Source of the DNA: Phenylobacterium sp.
Lineage (GTDB): Bacteria > Pseudomonadota > Alphaproteobacteria > Caulobacterales > Caulobacteraceae
Direction: 5' to 3'
DNA: 64,000 nt
NCBI GenBank assembly: GCA_018001015.1
Contig: JAGNIV010000012.1
Location: 1 to 64,000 of the forward strand
Part shown: piece after piece, positions 43,628 to 52,134 of the stretch
Numbering within the stretch: the first letter of the stretch is position 1
Layout: each line of letters begins with the position of its first letter
Program-made: the position numbers and the translations under genes
Notes under the pieces: model-generated
The model's input: only the letters and a program-made list of their open reading frames with translations
Told to the model about the DNA's origin: nothing
Database searches by the model: none

Positions 43628-44987
43628 GCTCTCGGGGCGCATCGTGCGCGGCGGACCTGGGCGACTTGCCGCCGTCCGGGCGGGGGCCCTTGAAGCGGTC
43701 GGGTCGCCGGGAGTCGGCCTTGGGGCCCTCCTGGCGCTTGGGAACGGCGCCGGTCTTGGCGGTATTGGGGCGCGGCCCCGAACGCGGCGCGTCGGGGCGT
43801 GGGGCCTTGGCGCGATCCGGACGCGGGGCGTCTGACGACGGGCCGTCCCGTCGCGCAGGCCGGGCTTCCGCGCGGGGCGCCTCAGGGCGCGGCGCGCGCG
43901 GCTCGGTCCGTTGGGCGGCCAGGCGCGCGTCGGAGCGGGGGGGCCGGGCCGGAATGGCGGCGGGACGGACCTGGGCGGCGGGACCGGCCGGCTTCGGCTT
44001 GGCCTTGCGCTTGGGATGGGGGCTTGGTGCGATCTTGGGCTTGGCCCAGCCGGCCTTGTAGGTGGTCTTGGGCTTGGCCGGCATGCCGTCGTCGGGACCG
44101 GTGTGGTGGCCGGCGCCCGGCGCGGTGCGGCCCCGGCGCTGGACATCGCCGCCGGCGTGGGTGGCGATGGGTTTGGAGAACTGGGCGCGGTCGCCGGTGG
44201 GCAGGTTTCCCGGCGCGATATGGTCGGAGAACTGCTCGCGGATCACGCGGGGACCCACCTCCTCGATCTCGCCGACCGCCAGGGTTCCGAGCGCCAGCGG
44301 GCCGTAGGACATGCGGATCAGGCGGTTCACGGTGAGGCCCAGGGCCTCCAGCACGCGGCGGACCTCGCGGTTCTTGCCCTCGGCCAGGGTCAGGGTGATC
44401 CAGACATTGGCGCCCTGGGAACCTTCCTTGGCCTTGTCCAGATGGGCCTCGATGGCGCCGTAGTTGACGCCCTCGACGGTGATCCCGTCCTTCAGGCTGT
44501 CGAGCTTCTCCTGGGTGACCCGGCCCCGGGCGCGGGCCCGGTAGCGGCGCACGATGGCGCTGGAGGGCAGTTCGAGGGCGCGGGCCAGGCCCCCGTCATT
44601 GGTCAGCAGCAGCAGGCCCTCGGTATTCAGGTCAAGGCGGCCGACCGAGATCAGGCGCGGCAGGGCCTTGGGCAGGGCGTCGAACACCGTGGGGCGTTCC
44701 TGGGTGTCCTTGTGGGTGGTCACCAGGCCGACGGGCTTGTGATAACGGAACAGGCGGGCGGGCTCGGCAGCCTGGACCAGGGCGCCGTCTACGGTGAGGA
44801 TGTCGTCGGCCTCGACCTTGGTGGCGGGCGTCGTCACCCGCACGCCGTTGACGAACACGCGGCCGGCCTCGATCAGCCGCTCCACCTCGCGGCGGGAGGC
44901 GACGCCGGCCCGCGCCATGGCCTTGGCGATGCGTTCGCCGCCTTGACCTTGGGGGTCGTCCTGGGTGTCTTGGGGATCGTGGATCAT
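43488..44987 (-). CDS. RluB-type 23S rRNA pseudouridine synthase with long disordered tail
   Basis: 499 residues from ATG 44987. An S4 RNA-binding domain (ERIAKAMARAGVASRREVERL) leads, followed by the catalytic domain of the RsuA/RluB family with LISVGRLDLNTEGLLLLTNDG (catalytic Asp in GRLD) near residue 115 and NREVRRVLEALGL. Residues from about 255 on are low-complexity Pro/Arg/Ala/Ser/Lys, likely disordered and RNA-binding. The end of this tail, about 46 codons, runs antisense through the end of the enoyl-CoA hydratase gene. RluB converts U2605 in E. coli 23S rRNA; the exact target here is inferred. Confidence 0.88.
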   Translation of the reverse strand: MIHDPQDTQDDPQGQGGERIAKAMARAGVASRREVERLIEAGRVFVNGVRVTTPATKVEADDILTVDGALVQAAEPARLFRYHKPVGLVTTHKDTQERPTVFDALPKALPRLISVGRLDLNTEGLLLLTNDGGLARALELPSSAIVRRYRARARGRVTQEKLDSLKDGITVEGVNYGAIEAHLDKAKEGSQGANVWITLTLAEGKNREVRRVLEALGLTVNRLIRMSYGPLALGTLAVGEIEEVGPRVIREQFSDHIAPGNLPTGDRAQFSKPIATHAGGDVQRRGRTAPGAGHHTGPDDGMPAKPKTTYKAGWAKPKIAPSPHPKRKAKPKPAGPAAQVRPAAIPARPPRSDARLAAQRTEPRAPRPEAPRAEARPARRDGPSSDAPRPDRAKAPRPDAPRSGPRPNTAKTGAVPKRQEGPKADSRRPDRFKGPRPDGGKSPRSAAHDAPREPKRSGSPPAAGRPSGPRGPSPSSSRPQSSPARPPGPAPRGGPKRRG

Positions 44988-44999
44988 GATTTTCGCACC

Positions 45000-45452
45000 A
45001 TGCGCATCGCGCTCGAAGCCGCGCAAGCCGCAGCCGACCGTGGCGAGACCCCGGTGGGCGCCGTGGTGGTCGATCCGGCCACAGGCGAGGTGATCGCCGT
45101 GGGCGCCAACCAGCCCATCGGGGCCCACGATCCCACCGCCCATGCCGAGATCGTGGCGCTGCGAGCGGCGGCGGAAAAGCTCGGCAACTACCGGCTCACC
45201 GGCCTGACCCTGGTGGTGACGCTCGAGCCCTGCGCCATGTGCGCCGGGGCCATCAGCCACGCGCGGATCGGCCGGGTGGTGTTCGGCGCCGACGACGCCA
45301 AGGGCGGGGCGGTGGTCCATGGGCCGCGCTTCTTCGAGCAACCCACCTGCCACTGGCGGCCGGAGGTCACCGGCGGGGTGCTGGCCGACGAGAGCTCGGC
45401 GCTGCTGAAGGGCTTCTTCAAGGCGCGGCGCAAGACCAAGGAGGTTCCATGA
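45000..45452 (+). CDS. tadA: tRNA adenosine(34) deaminase TadA
   Basis: 150 residues from ATG 45000. An in-frame GTG at 44979 would add seven residues (VDHDFRT) that also fit the family and would overlap the divergent pseudouridine synthase start, so the start is uncertain. The zinc site is clear: HAEIVAL with catalytic Glu and TLEPCAMCAGAI with two Cys. NRPIG-like NQPIGAHDPTAHAE is family-typical. It deaminates A34 to inosine in tRNA-Arg(ACG). The stop overlaps the DUF6265 start by 4 bp. Confidence 0.92.
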   Translation: MRIALEAAQAAADRGETPVGAVVVDPATGEVIAVGANQPIGAHDPTAHAEIVALRAAAEKLGNYRLTGLTLVVTLEPCAMCAGAISHARIGRVVFGADDAKGGAVVHGPRFFEQPTCHWRPEVTGGVLADESSALLKGFFKARRKTKEVP

Positions 45453-45883
45453 TCTTCGCCATGCTTGCCGCGGCCGTGATCGCCGCGCCCGCCGACCTGA
45501 GCTGGATGACCGGCGCCTGGACCCACGAGAAGGACGGCGTGGTCACCCGCGAGACCTGGCTCAGTCCCCTGGGCGGCACGATGTCGGGGGCAGGCCAGAC
45601 CAACCGGCCGGGCAAGCCCGCGCGCTCGGAATTCATGACCATCACCGCGACCCCGGCGGGACTGACCTTCACCGCCTATGTGGACGGCCAGCCGCCAACC
45701 CCCTTCGTCGCCATCCCCAGCGATCCCGGCAGCGCGGTGTTCGAGAACAGGGCCCACGACTTCCCCCAGCGCGTCATGTACCGCCGCTGCGGCGCCGACC
45801 TCTGCGCCGGGATCGAGGGGGTGGTCGGCGGCAAGCCGCGGGCCGAGCACTGGACCTACACGCGGGTCTCAGTCCCGGAATAG
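45449..45883 (+). CDS. DUF6265-family exported protein
   Basis: 144 residues from ATG 45449, preceded by AAGGAGGT, the strongest Shine-Dalgarno in the window. A short hydrophobic N-terminus (MIFAMLAAAVIAAPA) looks like a signal peptide. The mature domain has LSWMTGAWTHEKDG, TRETWLSPLGGTMSGAG, FENRAHDFPQRVMYRR and a C-terminal WTYTRV, the pattern of small lipocalin-like DUF6265 proteins. Function unknown. It is co-translated with tadA (ATGA) and its end overlaps the convergent metallo-hydrolase gene by 15 bp. Confidence 0.75.
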   Translation: MIFAMLAAAVIAAPADLSWMTGAWTHEKDGVVTRETWLSPLGGTMSGAGQTNRPGKPARSEFMTITATPAGLTFTAYVDGQPPTPFVAIPSDPGSAVFENRAHDFPQRVMYRRCGADLCAGIEGVVGGKPRAEHWTYTRVSVPE

Positions 45884-47593
45884 ATCCAGGACGGCGGCCA
45901 GGTCGGCGGGGCCGCCCTTTTCCAGCTTGAGCTTGCCCGAGGTCAGGGCCCCCTGCAGGGCGGCGGGCGAGGCCATGGCGGCGACGAGATCGGCCTTGGA
46001 GCCGGCCAACACCACCCCGGCGTCGGGCGCCACGCCCGTGGAGGTCTCGGCCACACCGCGGCGGACGCGGATCGTCCAGTCGCCCTCGCCGGTGAGTTTC
46101 AGGGCCAGCGCGGTGTTGGCGGCGGCCGCCTTCTCCGCATTGAGACGCACCGGGAAGGTGGCGACGATGGCGCTGGCCGGCAGGCCCTGAGCCTGGGACC
46201 CGCCCTGCCGCGCGCCGATGATCTGCTTCCAGCCGGGGGCCTTTGCCGAGAGTTCGGCGGCCTGTTCCAGGTAATAGTTGCGGCCATTGGGCGAGACGCT
46301 GTCGAAGCCGAGCTGGCGCAGGGCCTTGGCCTCGAGCGCGTCGGCCTGGGTCTTCAGCGACGGGTCGGCGCGGCGGACGTAGGCCGCCAGCTCCGCCGAC
46401 CACTTCCACCGGCCCTGGGCATAGGCCTCGTCGGCCTTGGCGAGCGCGGCGGCGGGGCCGCCGGCCAGGTCGGTGATCTGCCTGGCGCGGACAGCGGGAG
46501 CATCCTTCGACAGCTCGGCGGCGTCACCACTGAACCAGCCCATATAGCCGGCGAAGATCGAGCGCACCGACCACTCCACCGTGCCGTAGTGCTCAATGAG
46601 GAAGGGGTTGGCGGCCAGATGGGCGGGCAGCTTCACCTTCTCGACGATCTCGTCCGGCGTCAGGCCCTGGTTCATCCAGCGGACCGTCTGGTCGTGGGTG
46701 AAGGAAATGGCGTCGCGGTAGTCGGTCAGGGTCGCGGCGATGGCGTCCGCGCCGACGATCGGCCGGGTGTGGGAGGGAACCAGGACCTCGGCGTTCAAGG
46801 CCCGAATGCGGTCCAGGGAGGCCACCCACTGCACCGGGTCGCGGTAGCTGGTGCCGCGGATCGTGTAGAGGTTGGGGAAGGCCTTGTAGATGTTATCGCC
46901 GGGGAACAGCACCCGGCGCTCCGGCATCCAGACGAACAGCTGGTCCTCGGTCTCGCCGGGCGCGTGCTCGAGCACGAACTGCTCGCCGCCGAGCTTGATA
47001 GAGAGCGTCTGATCGAAGGTCAGGTTGGGGGCCACAAAGCCGCCGGCCCCGCCGCCACCGAAGGCCGACAGGAAGGGGCCGATGCCGACGCTGACGAAGC
47101 CGTCCGGCGTGCCCTTGGGCAGGAACACCCCGTACATCCGGGCGGCGCGGGCCGCGATGGAGGGGGCGGCCACGCCGTTCCACTTGGCCGCCTCGCGCAG
47201 CAGGGTCGCCTGGGCGATCACCTTGCCGCCCTTGGCCAGCGGGAAGGCCGAGGCGCCGTTGATGTGGTCGTTGTGGTTGTGGGTGTAGATGATCGCTACC
47301 ACCGGCTTGCCGCCGGCGCGGGGCGCGAACTCCGCCCAGACCTTCTTGGCCTCCTCCAGGCTGTCGGTGGTGTCGATGATCACCACGCCCGACCTGCCCA
47401 CCACCATGATCGAGTTGGCGATGCCGTAGCCGACGGCGGAGAACACGCCGGGCGCCGGCTCATAGACCTTGGCCGGGGCGAACTCGCCGGTGTGGGCGGC
47501 CAGCGAAGGCGCGATGCGGGCCGGCGGCTCGTCGGCCAGGGCTGTGGTGGCGATAAGGCTCAGCGCGGCGGCGGCGGCCAGGGCGCGGATCAT
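45869..47593 (-). CDS. exported alkylsulfatase-like MBL-fold hydrolase
   Basis: 574 residues from ATG 47593, selected because GGGGGG stands seven bases upstream; ATG 47599 has it too close. Signal peptide to ALA. The metallo-beta-lactamase motif IYTHNHNDHING near residue 105 and later ligands in APGETEDQLFVWMPE, FPGDNIYKAFPN and VPSHTRPI fit the SdsA1/BDS1 class. Next come the dimerisation region (SIFAGYMGWFSGDAAEL) and a C-terminal SCP2-like domain. Such enzymes hydrolyse primary alkyl sulfates such as SDS in the periplasm. Substrate here is unproved. Confidence 0.88.
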   Translation of the reverse strand: MIRALAAAAALSLIATTALADEPPARIAPSLAAHTGEFAPAKVYEPAPGVFSAVGYGIANSIMVVGRSGVVIIDTTDSLEEAKKVWAEFAPRAGGKPVVAIIYTHNHNDHINGASAFPLAKGGKVIAQATLLREAAKWNGVAAPSIAARAARMYGVFLPKGTPDGFVSVGIGPFLSAFGGGGAGGFVAPNLTFDQTLSIKLGGEQFVLEHAPGETEDQLFVWMPERRVLFPGDNIYKAFPNLYTIRGTSYRDPVQWVASLDRIRALNAEVLVPSHTRPIVGADAIAATLTDYRDAISFTHDQTVRWMNQGLTPDEIVEKVKLPAHLAANPFLIEHYGTVEWSVRSIFAGYMGWFSGDAAELSKDAPAVRARQITDLAGGPAAALAKADEAYAQGRWKWSAELAAYVRRADPSLKTQADALEAKALRQLGFDSVSPNGRNYYLEQAAELSAKAPGWKQIIGARQGGSQAQGLPASAIVATFPVRLNAEKAAAANTALALKLTGEGDWTIRVRRGVAETSTGVAPDAGVVLAGSKADLVAAMASPAALQGALTSGKLKLEKGGPADLAAVLDLFRD

Positions 47594-47719
47594 GGTCATT
47601 CCCCCCAGGAACTTGTGTTCGCCGCAAGGAACCCCCCTGCCCCTGCGGCGGTCAATGCTTGTCAGGTGGCCAGCGCGGTTCGATGATGCGGGATAATTAA
47701 ATTCATAGGGAGAACGACC

Positions 47720-48598
47720 ATGGGACTTCTTGATGGGAAGGTGGCGATTGTCACGGGCGCCGGCGGCGGGTTGGGCGAGGCCTATGCCAAGCTGTTCGCC
47801 AAGGAGGGCGCCAGCGTCGTCGTGAACGACCTGGGCGGCAGCCGCGACGGCTCTGGCAACGGGACCAGCGCCGCGGCGCAGAAGGTGGTCGATGAGATCA
47901 TCGCGGCCGGCGGCAAGGCCGTGGCCAACGGCGACGACGTCTCGACCATGGAAGGCGGCGAGAACATCGCCAAGACCGCGCTCGATAACTTCGGCCAGAT
48001 CGACATCCTGGTCTGCAACGCCGGCATCCTGCGCGACAAGACCTTCGCCAACACCTCCGAGGCCGACTGGGACCTGGTGGTGAAGGTGCACCTGAAGGGC
48101 ACCTACTGCTGCACCATGCCGGTGTGGAAGTGGATGAAGGACAACGGCAAGCCCGGCGCCATCGTCATGACCAGCTCCACCTCGGGCCTCTACGGCAATT
48201 TCGGCCAGTCCAACTACGGGGCGGCCAAGGCCGGCATCTACGGCTTCATGCGCGTGCTCTCCATCGAGGGCCGCAAGTACGGCATCCGGGTCATGGGCCT
48301 GGCGCCGGGCGCCTTCACCCGCATGACCTCGGACCTGCCGGGCCGTCAGGGCAAGGAGCCGGACGCCATGAGCCTGCCGGAGAACATCGCGCCGGGCGTG
48401 CTCTACATGGTCTCCGACCTCGCCGCCGACCACACCGGCAAGGTGCTGGGGGTCTCCTCGCGCGGCGTGCGCGAGATCAAGATGGTGCAGACCGACGGCT
48501 TCAACCCGGGCCGCCCCTACACCGCCCAGGACGTCGCCGAGCACGCCAAGGAAGTGTTCTTCCCCGCCGCGGAAGAGAAGACGGCGGCGAGCGCTTAA
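47720..48598 (+). CDS. SDR-family 3-hydroxyacyl-CoA dehydrogenase (MFE-2 dehydrogenase-like)
   Basis: 292 residues from ATG 47720. NAD-binding motif VTGAGGGLGEAYAKLFAKEG at the N-terminus, VNDLGGSRDGSGNGTSAAAQ, NAGILRDKTF, and the catalytic NYGAAKAGI. The insertion DLGGSRDGSG and the ILRD segment closely resemble the (R)-3-hydroxyacyl-CoA dehydrogenase half of peroxisomal multifunctional enzyme 2. It should oxidise (3R)-hydroxyacyl-CoA, the product of a hydratase-2 enzyme such as that at 22990-23874. It is followed at once by a palindromic hairpin. Confidence 0.85.
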   Translation: MGLLDGKVAIVTGAGGGLGEAYAKLFAKEGASVVVNDLGGSRDGSGNGTSAAAQKVVDEIIAAGGKAVANGDDVSTMEGGENIAKTALDNFGQIDILVCNAGILRDKTFANTSEADWDLVVKVHLKGTYCCTMPVWKWMKDNGKPGAIVMTSSTSGLYGNFGQSNYGAAKAGIYGFMRVLSIEGRKYGIRVMGLAPGAFTRMTSDLPGRQGKEPDAMSLPENIAPGVLYMVSDLAADHTGKVLGVSSRGVREIKMVQTDGFNPGRPYTAQDVAEHAKEVFFPAAEEKTAASA

Positions 48599-48607
48599 GA
48601 GGCGTAG

Positions 48608-48753
48608 CCCTCCCCCTCGATGGGGGAGGGTTGGGTGGGGGTGTGACTGCTGAGTTGAGGTGAAGGTAGAGGTGGCGCCGGCGCCGACCTTGGAATTCCC
48701 GCAGCGCTCTGTACTCACCCCCATCCCTGCCCTTCCCCCATCGAGGGGGAAGG
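48608..48753. repeat. inverted pair of C5/G5 hairpin repeats between convergent genes
   Basis: CCCTCCCCC-TCGAT-GGGGGAGGG (48608-48630) and CCTTCCCCC-ATCGA-GGGGGAAGG (48731-48753) are perfect 9-bp hairpins, flanked inward by GGGTGGGGGTG and CACCCCCATCCC. Each sits just after the stop of one of the two convergent genes and may act as its terminator. They belong to the same family as 26863-26886 and 26999-27021. Confidence 0.75.
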
Positions 48754-48756
48754 AGA

Positions 48757-49344
48757 TCAGGCGAACGCCGCCAGCCTCGCGTCCAGTCCATCCCGGACCG
48801 CGGGCCACTCATCCTTCAGCACAGAGAAGATGCAGGTGTCGCGCACCCGGCCGGTCCAGGTGACGCGGTCCTGGCGCAGGATGCCTTCCAGCTTACCGCC
48901 CAGCTTGGTGACGGCGGCGCGGCTGCGGGCGTTGATGGCGTCGACGCGGAACACCACCCGGCGGGCGCCGTCGCAGAAGGCCTGGCCCATCATCAGCCGC
49001 TTGGCCGCCGGGTTCACCGGGCCGCCGCGGTAGGCCGGATGATAGTAGGTGCCGCCGATCTCGAGCGAGGCATTGGGCAGGTCGTAGGAGGAGTAGCAGG
49101 TGATGCCGACGCAGTGGCCGTCCACCATCACGGCCCAGTGGATCGAGACGCCCTTGGCCTGGTTGGCGGCCATCCGTGACCACTGCGGGTCGAAGTGCTC
49201 GCCGGCCATGGAATAGGGATAGAGGTCGGTCCAGACCGACGGGTCGGCGTCGCAGGCCTCGCGCAGGTCTTCCTTGTGGGCCTCGGTGAAGGGCTCCAGC
49301 CGCACGAAGCGGTTCTCCATCACCCGGGTCGGATCGACGTTCAT
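48757..49344 (-). CDS. GNAT-family N-acetyltransferase
   Basis: 195 residues from ATG 49344. RimJ/RimL-like acetyltransferase fold: VRLEPFTEAHKEDLREACD at the start, GGTYYHPAYRGGPVNPAAKR with the acetyl-CoA pyrophosphate loop near residue 100, and KLGGKLEGILRQDRVTWTG at the end. The acceptor is not predictable; many relatives acetylate small molecules or protein N-termini. Its start overlaps the stop of the downstream-facing TauE/SafE gene by 4 bp, so it is the last gene of a three-gene leftward unit. Confidence 0.85.
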   Translation of the reverse strand: MNVDPTRVMENRFVRLEPFTEAHKEDLREACDADPSVWTDLYPYSMAGEHFDPQWSRMAANQAKGVSIHWAVMVDGHCVGITCYSSYDLPNASLEIGGTYYHPAYRGGPVNPAAKRLMMGQAFCDGARRVVFRVDAINARSRAAVTKLGGKLEGILRQDRVTWTGRVRDTCIFSVLKDEWPAVRDGLDARLAAFA

Positions 49345-50096
49345 TGGCCCCTCGCAAACAGGACTGCGGCCTGGACGAGGTACATCGCCGCGATGGCGGT
49401 GAAAATCCAGCGCCGCCAGGCGCGGAAACCCTGGTCGGTGAGCCTGTCCAGCACCCGCGCGCCGAGGGTGACGCCCAGGACAGCCAGGGCGCAGGCGGCC
49501 GCCAGTAGCCAGGGCGGGGCGAAGCCGTCGCCGCCCGCCAGCAGGATCGCCCCGCCGTAGAACAGCACCTTGGACAGATGGCTGAACATCTGCAGGGCGG
49601 CCTTGGTGGAGAGCACCTGGTGGCGGGTCAGCGCGCTGCGCACCAGGAAGAGGTCGGCCAGCGGCCCTGAGATGCCGGAGGTCAGCGCCATGGCGGTGGA
49701 GAGCACACCGGCCAGCACCGCGTGGCTGGGCCGGGCGGCGTCCAGGGGGCTGTAGCGCTCGGGAACCCAGATCAGGATCGGCAGCAGGCCGAGCGCCAGA
49801 TAGACCACCGCCTTGCTGGGGACGAAGGAGACCAGGGTGAAGGCCGCCATCGTGGCCACCGCCCCGACCGCGTAGAAGGCCACTACCCGCCAGACGATGT
49901 GGCGAAGGTGCAGGACGATGCGCGAGGCGTTGGACGCCATCTGCACCAAGCCGTGGATGGCCAGGGCGGCGGGGACCGGCAGCAGGGCGGTCAGCACCCC
50001 CATCAGGATCAGGCCGCCGGCCATGCCGAACACGCCCGAGAGCGTGGCCGTCGCCAGCACAGCCGCCAGGATCAGGGCCGCAAGGGTGCCGCTCAT
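49341..50096 (-). CDS. TauE/SafE-family membrane permease (copy 1)
   Basis: 251 residues from ATG 50096, overlapping the upstream paralogue by 4 bp. About eight hydrophobic segments; the family glycine-rich start (ATATLSGVFGMAGGLILMGVL) is followed by the internal repeat (TAMALTSGISGPLADLFLV). The family exports or imports sulfite, taurine-derived sulfoacetate or other small organic anions. No substrate clue is present. It is a tandem paralogue of the next gene. Confidence 0.85.
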   Translation of the reverse strand: MSGTLAALILAAVLATATLSGVFGMAGGLILMGVLTALLPVPAALAIHGLVQMASNASRIVLHLRHIVWRVVAFYAVGAVATMAAFTLVSFVPSKAVVYLALGLLPILIWVPERYSPLDAARPSHAVLAGVLSTAMALTSGISGPLADLFLVRSALTRHQVLSTKAALQMFSHLSKVLFYGGAILLAGGDGFAPPWLLAAACALAVLGVTLGARVLDRLTDQGFRAWRRWIFTAIAAMYLVQAAVLFARGQ

Positions 50097-50851
50097 GCGG
50101 CGCTCAGGAACAGCTGGCCGGCCTGGACCAGGTACAGGATCCCCACCGCCGTCACGATCAGCCGGGTGTAGCGCTTGAAGTTGATGTCGGTCATGCGGTC
50201 GAGGATCCGCCCCCCCACCACCGTGCCCAGCATGGAAAGCGGAATGGCCACGGCGAACAGCCACAGCGGCGGCATGCCGGCGCCGCCATGGCTGCGCAGC
50301 ATCAGCCCGCCATAGACGATGATCTTGGCCAGGTGGGCGAAGACCTGGGTGGCGGCCTTGGTGGCGACGATGACGTGGCGGGTCAGCGTGGTGCGGACGA
50401 AGAAGATGTCGAGCAGCGGCCCGGCCACCCCGGCCGTCAGGTTCACGGCCGTGACCAGGACGCCGGAAGCCAGGGCCTGGGCCGGCTTGGCGGCGTCCAG
50501 CCTGATCCAGTCCTGGGGCAGCCAGAGCAGGGCCGGCAGCAGGCCCATGAACAGGAAGAGGTAGGGCTTCGACGGGGCCAGCGCGATCAGCGACATCACC
50601 CCGCCGGCGATCAGCGAGCCCAGGGCATAGAGGGCGACGATACGCCAGGCCACATGCTGGCGATGCAGGATCGCCCGCCAGCCATTGGCCACCAGCTGCA
50701 GCAGCCCGTGGGTGACGAAGGCCGCCGAGACGGGAAGGACCAGGGCCAGCCCGCCCATCAGGACCAGGCCGCCGGCCATGCCGAACACCCCCGACAGGGT
50801 GGCGGTCACGAATGACAGGACAAGGATGAAGAGGGCTGCAAGCGCGCTCAT
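50093..50851 (-). CDS. TauE/SafE-family membrane permease (copy 2)
   Basis: 252 residues from ATG 50851, with GGAGG seven bases before. The protein shares LSGVFGMAGGLVLMG, the AGVAGPLLDIFFVR repeat and the C-terminal TAVGILYLVQAGQLF with copy 1. The two clearly arose by duplication but have diverged along their length. Two different half-size permeases encoded with ATGA coupling could form a heteromer. Substrate unknown, sulfonate- or sulfite-like anion by family. Confidence 0.85.
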   Translation of the reverse strand: MSALAALFILVLSFVTATLSGVFGMAGGLVLMGGLALVLPVSAAFVTHGLLQLVANGWRAILHRQHVAWRIVALYALGSLIAGGVMSLIALAPSKPYLFLFMGLLPALLWLPQDWIRLDAAKPAQALASGVLVTAVNLTAGVAGPLLDIFFVRTTLTRHVIVATKAATQVFAHLAKIIVYGGLMLRSHGGAGMPPLWLFAVAIPLSMLGTVVGGRILDRMTDINFKRYTRLIVTAVGILYLVQAGQLFLSAA

Positions 50852-51101
50852 GGGTGGTCCTCCGGTTGCGTCCGCCTCGTCGAGCGGGACACAGGCCCCC
50901 TCCGATCGCGAACAGCTGCGCATCGTGCGCGGAATGTGCGGGTCCGCCCGCTCACCCTCCGGAGGAAGGCGCTGTGCTCCTGCACGCCCGCCGGTCGCGG
51001 CAGGGCCGGAGCCCGGGGATCACGCAACGGCGGATCGACCCGGCTCTTGGGGAGCAGGGAGGCTCTACACCTGAACAAGCGGGGCCGTCGAGAGGTGCTG
51101 C

Positions 51102-51977
51102 TCAGACGGCGGCTTCGGCCTTCACGGTTTGCGCCACGCGGTCGTGGGGCGGACGGAGCCGTTCGTCGGCCGCCAGCAATGCAGCCAGCTCTGCCATCGC
51201 CGCCTCGTCCGCGCGGCTGGAGATGTCGGCCAACTGGTCGATGAGGGCGGTCTCGGCCATGCCGGCCTGGTCGGTGGCAAGGCCGTACCAGCCCCAGGGG
51301 AGCAGCTCGATGTTCTGCAGGGCCGCCAGGTCCTGGAAGATGTCGCCATAGACCTCCACCAGGCCCCACATCTCTGTGCCCGAGACGCCGAAGCCCATGG
51401 GATCGGCGCCCTGGCGGCAGGCGCGCCAGGCGTCGCCGCCCACGAGGAAGCGGTCGCGAGGCAGGTCAAGGGGGTCGAGGGTGAGGTTGAACAGCCTGCG
51501 CTGCAGATCGTCGACCTGGGCGTCCACCAGCACCCAGCGGCCCTGCGCCTCATTCCAGTACTCTCCGACCCAGTGATCGAGGTGCTTGCCGGGTTGGAAG
51601 TAGTTGGCGAAACCGCAGCGGACCCGGGCGGGGACGCCCTTCCGGCGCAGGACCGCGGTGAACAGGGTGGCGAAGTGGCGGCAAACGCTGACGACGCGAT
51701 GCTCCGGCGCGCGGGTCTCGGTGATCGGGCGGTCATGCAGGCGCATCGCCTGACGCAGCATGGCGGCGGCCCCGTGCAGCTGCTTCTCGTCGCCGCGCCC
51801 GGGGGCGAGGGTGACGCCATAGGCGCCGGCCAGACCCTCATGGATCAGCAGGCCGTGGACCAAGGCCGCGACAGCGCCGGCGTCGGCGGACAGGGCGTCG
51901 ATCTGCGCTTCAAACCCCTCCAGGCCGGTGAAGACGCCGGGGACGCGGTAGCGGTCGAGGAAGGGCTTGTCGGTCAT
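51102..51977 (-). CDS. transglutaminase-like cysteine protease-fold protein
   Basis: 291 residues from ATG 51977. The catalytic triad of the transglutaminase core is visible: Cys in VVSVCRHFATLFTAVLRRKG near residue 110, His in LDHWVGEYW and Asp in WVLVDAQVDD. There is no signal peptide, so the protein is probably cytoplasmic. Bacterial relatives act as proteases, amidases or crosslinkers, and many remain unassigned. It is separated from the permease genes by 250 bp and is divergent from the amine oxidase gene. Confidence 0.8.
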   Translation of the reverse strand: MTDKPFLDRYRVPGVFTGLEGFEAQIDALSADAGAVAALVHGLLIHEGLAGAYGVTLAPGRGDEKQLHGAAAMLRQAMRLHDRPITETRAPEHRVVSVCRHFATLFTAVLRRKGVPARVRCGFANYFQPGKHLDHWVGEYWNEAQGRWVLVDAQVDDLQRRLFNLTLDPLDLPRDRFLVGGDAWRACRQGADPMGFGVSGTEMWGLVEVYGDIFQDLAALQNIELLPWGWYGLATDQAGMAETALIDQLADISSRADEAAMAELAALLAADERLRPPHDRVAQTVKAEAAV

Positions 51978-52134
51978 GGGCCGAGCATACCCGCTGCCCG
52001 ATCCGAGGCCAGTTTTTCCAGGGCGGCCCAATGCGGAGGCAGGTGGGCGAAAAGGGAGCCGGGCCGACGCTGACGGTTGGCGCTGGCCCGGCGCCGTCCC
52101 CTAGGCCTGGAGCCTGACGTTCAGGGGGCGGCTA

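Noticed and set aside
42155-44146. Extended N-terminus of rsmD in the same frame
   Set aside because: The upstream 469 codons are Pro/Arg/Ser filler across other genes; the family start MRIVSGDLRGK is internal.
45869-48808. 979-codon frame including the alkylsulfatase-like gene
   Set aside because: The upstream part is antisense of the SDR gene; a signal peptide and ribosome site place the start at 47593.
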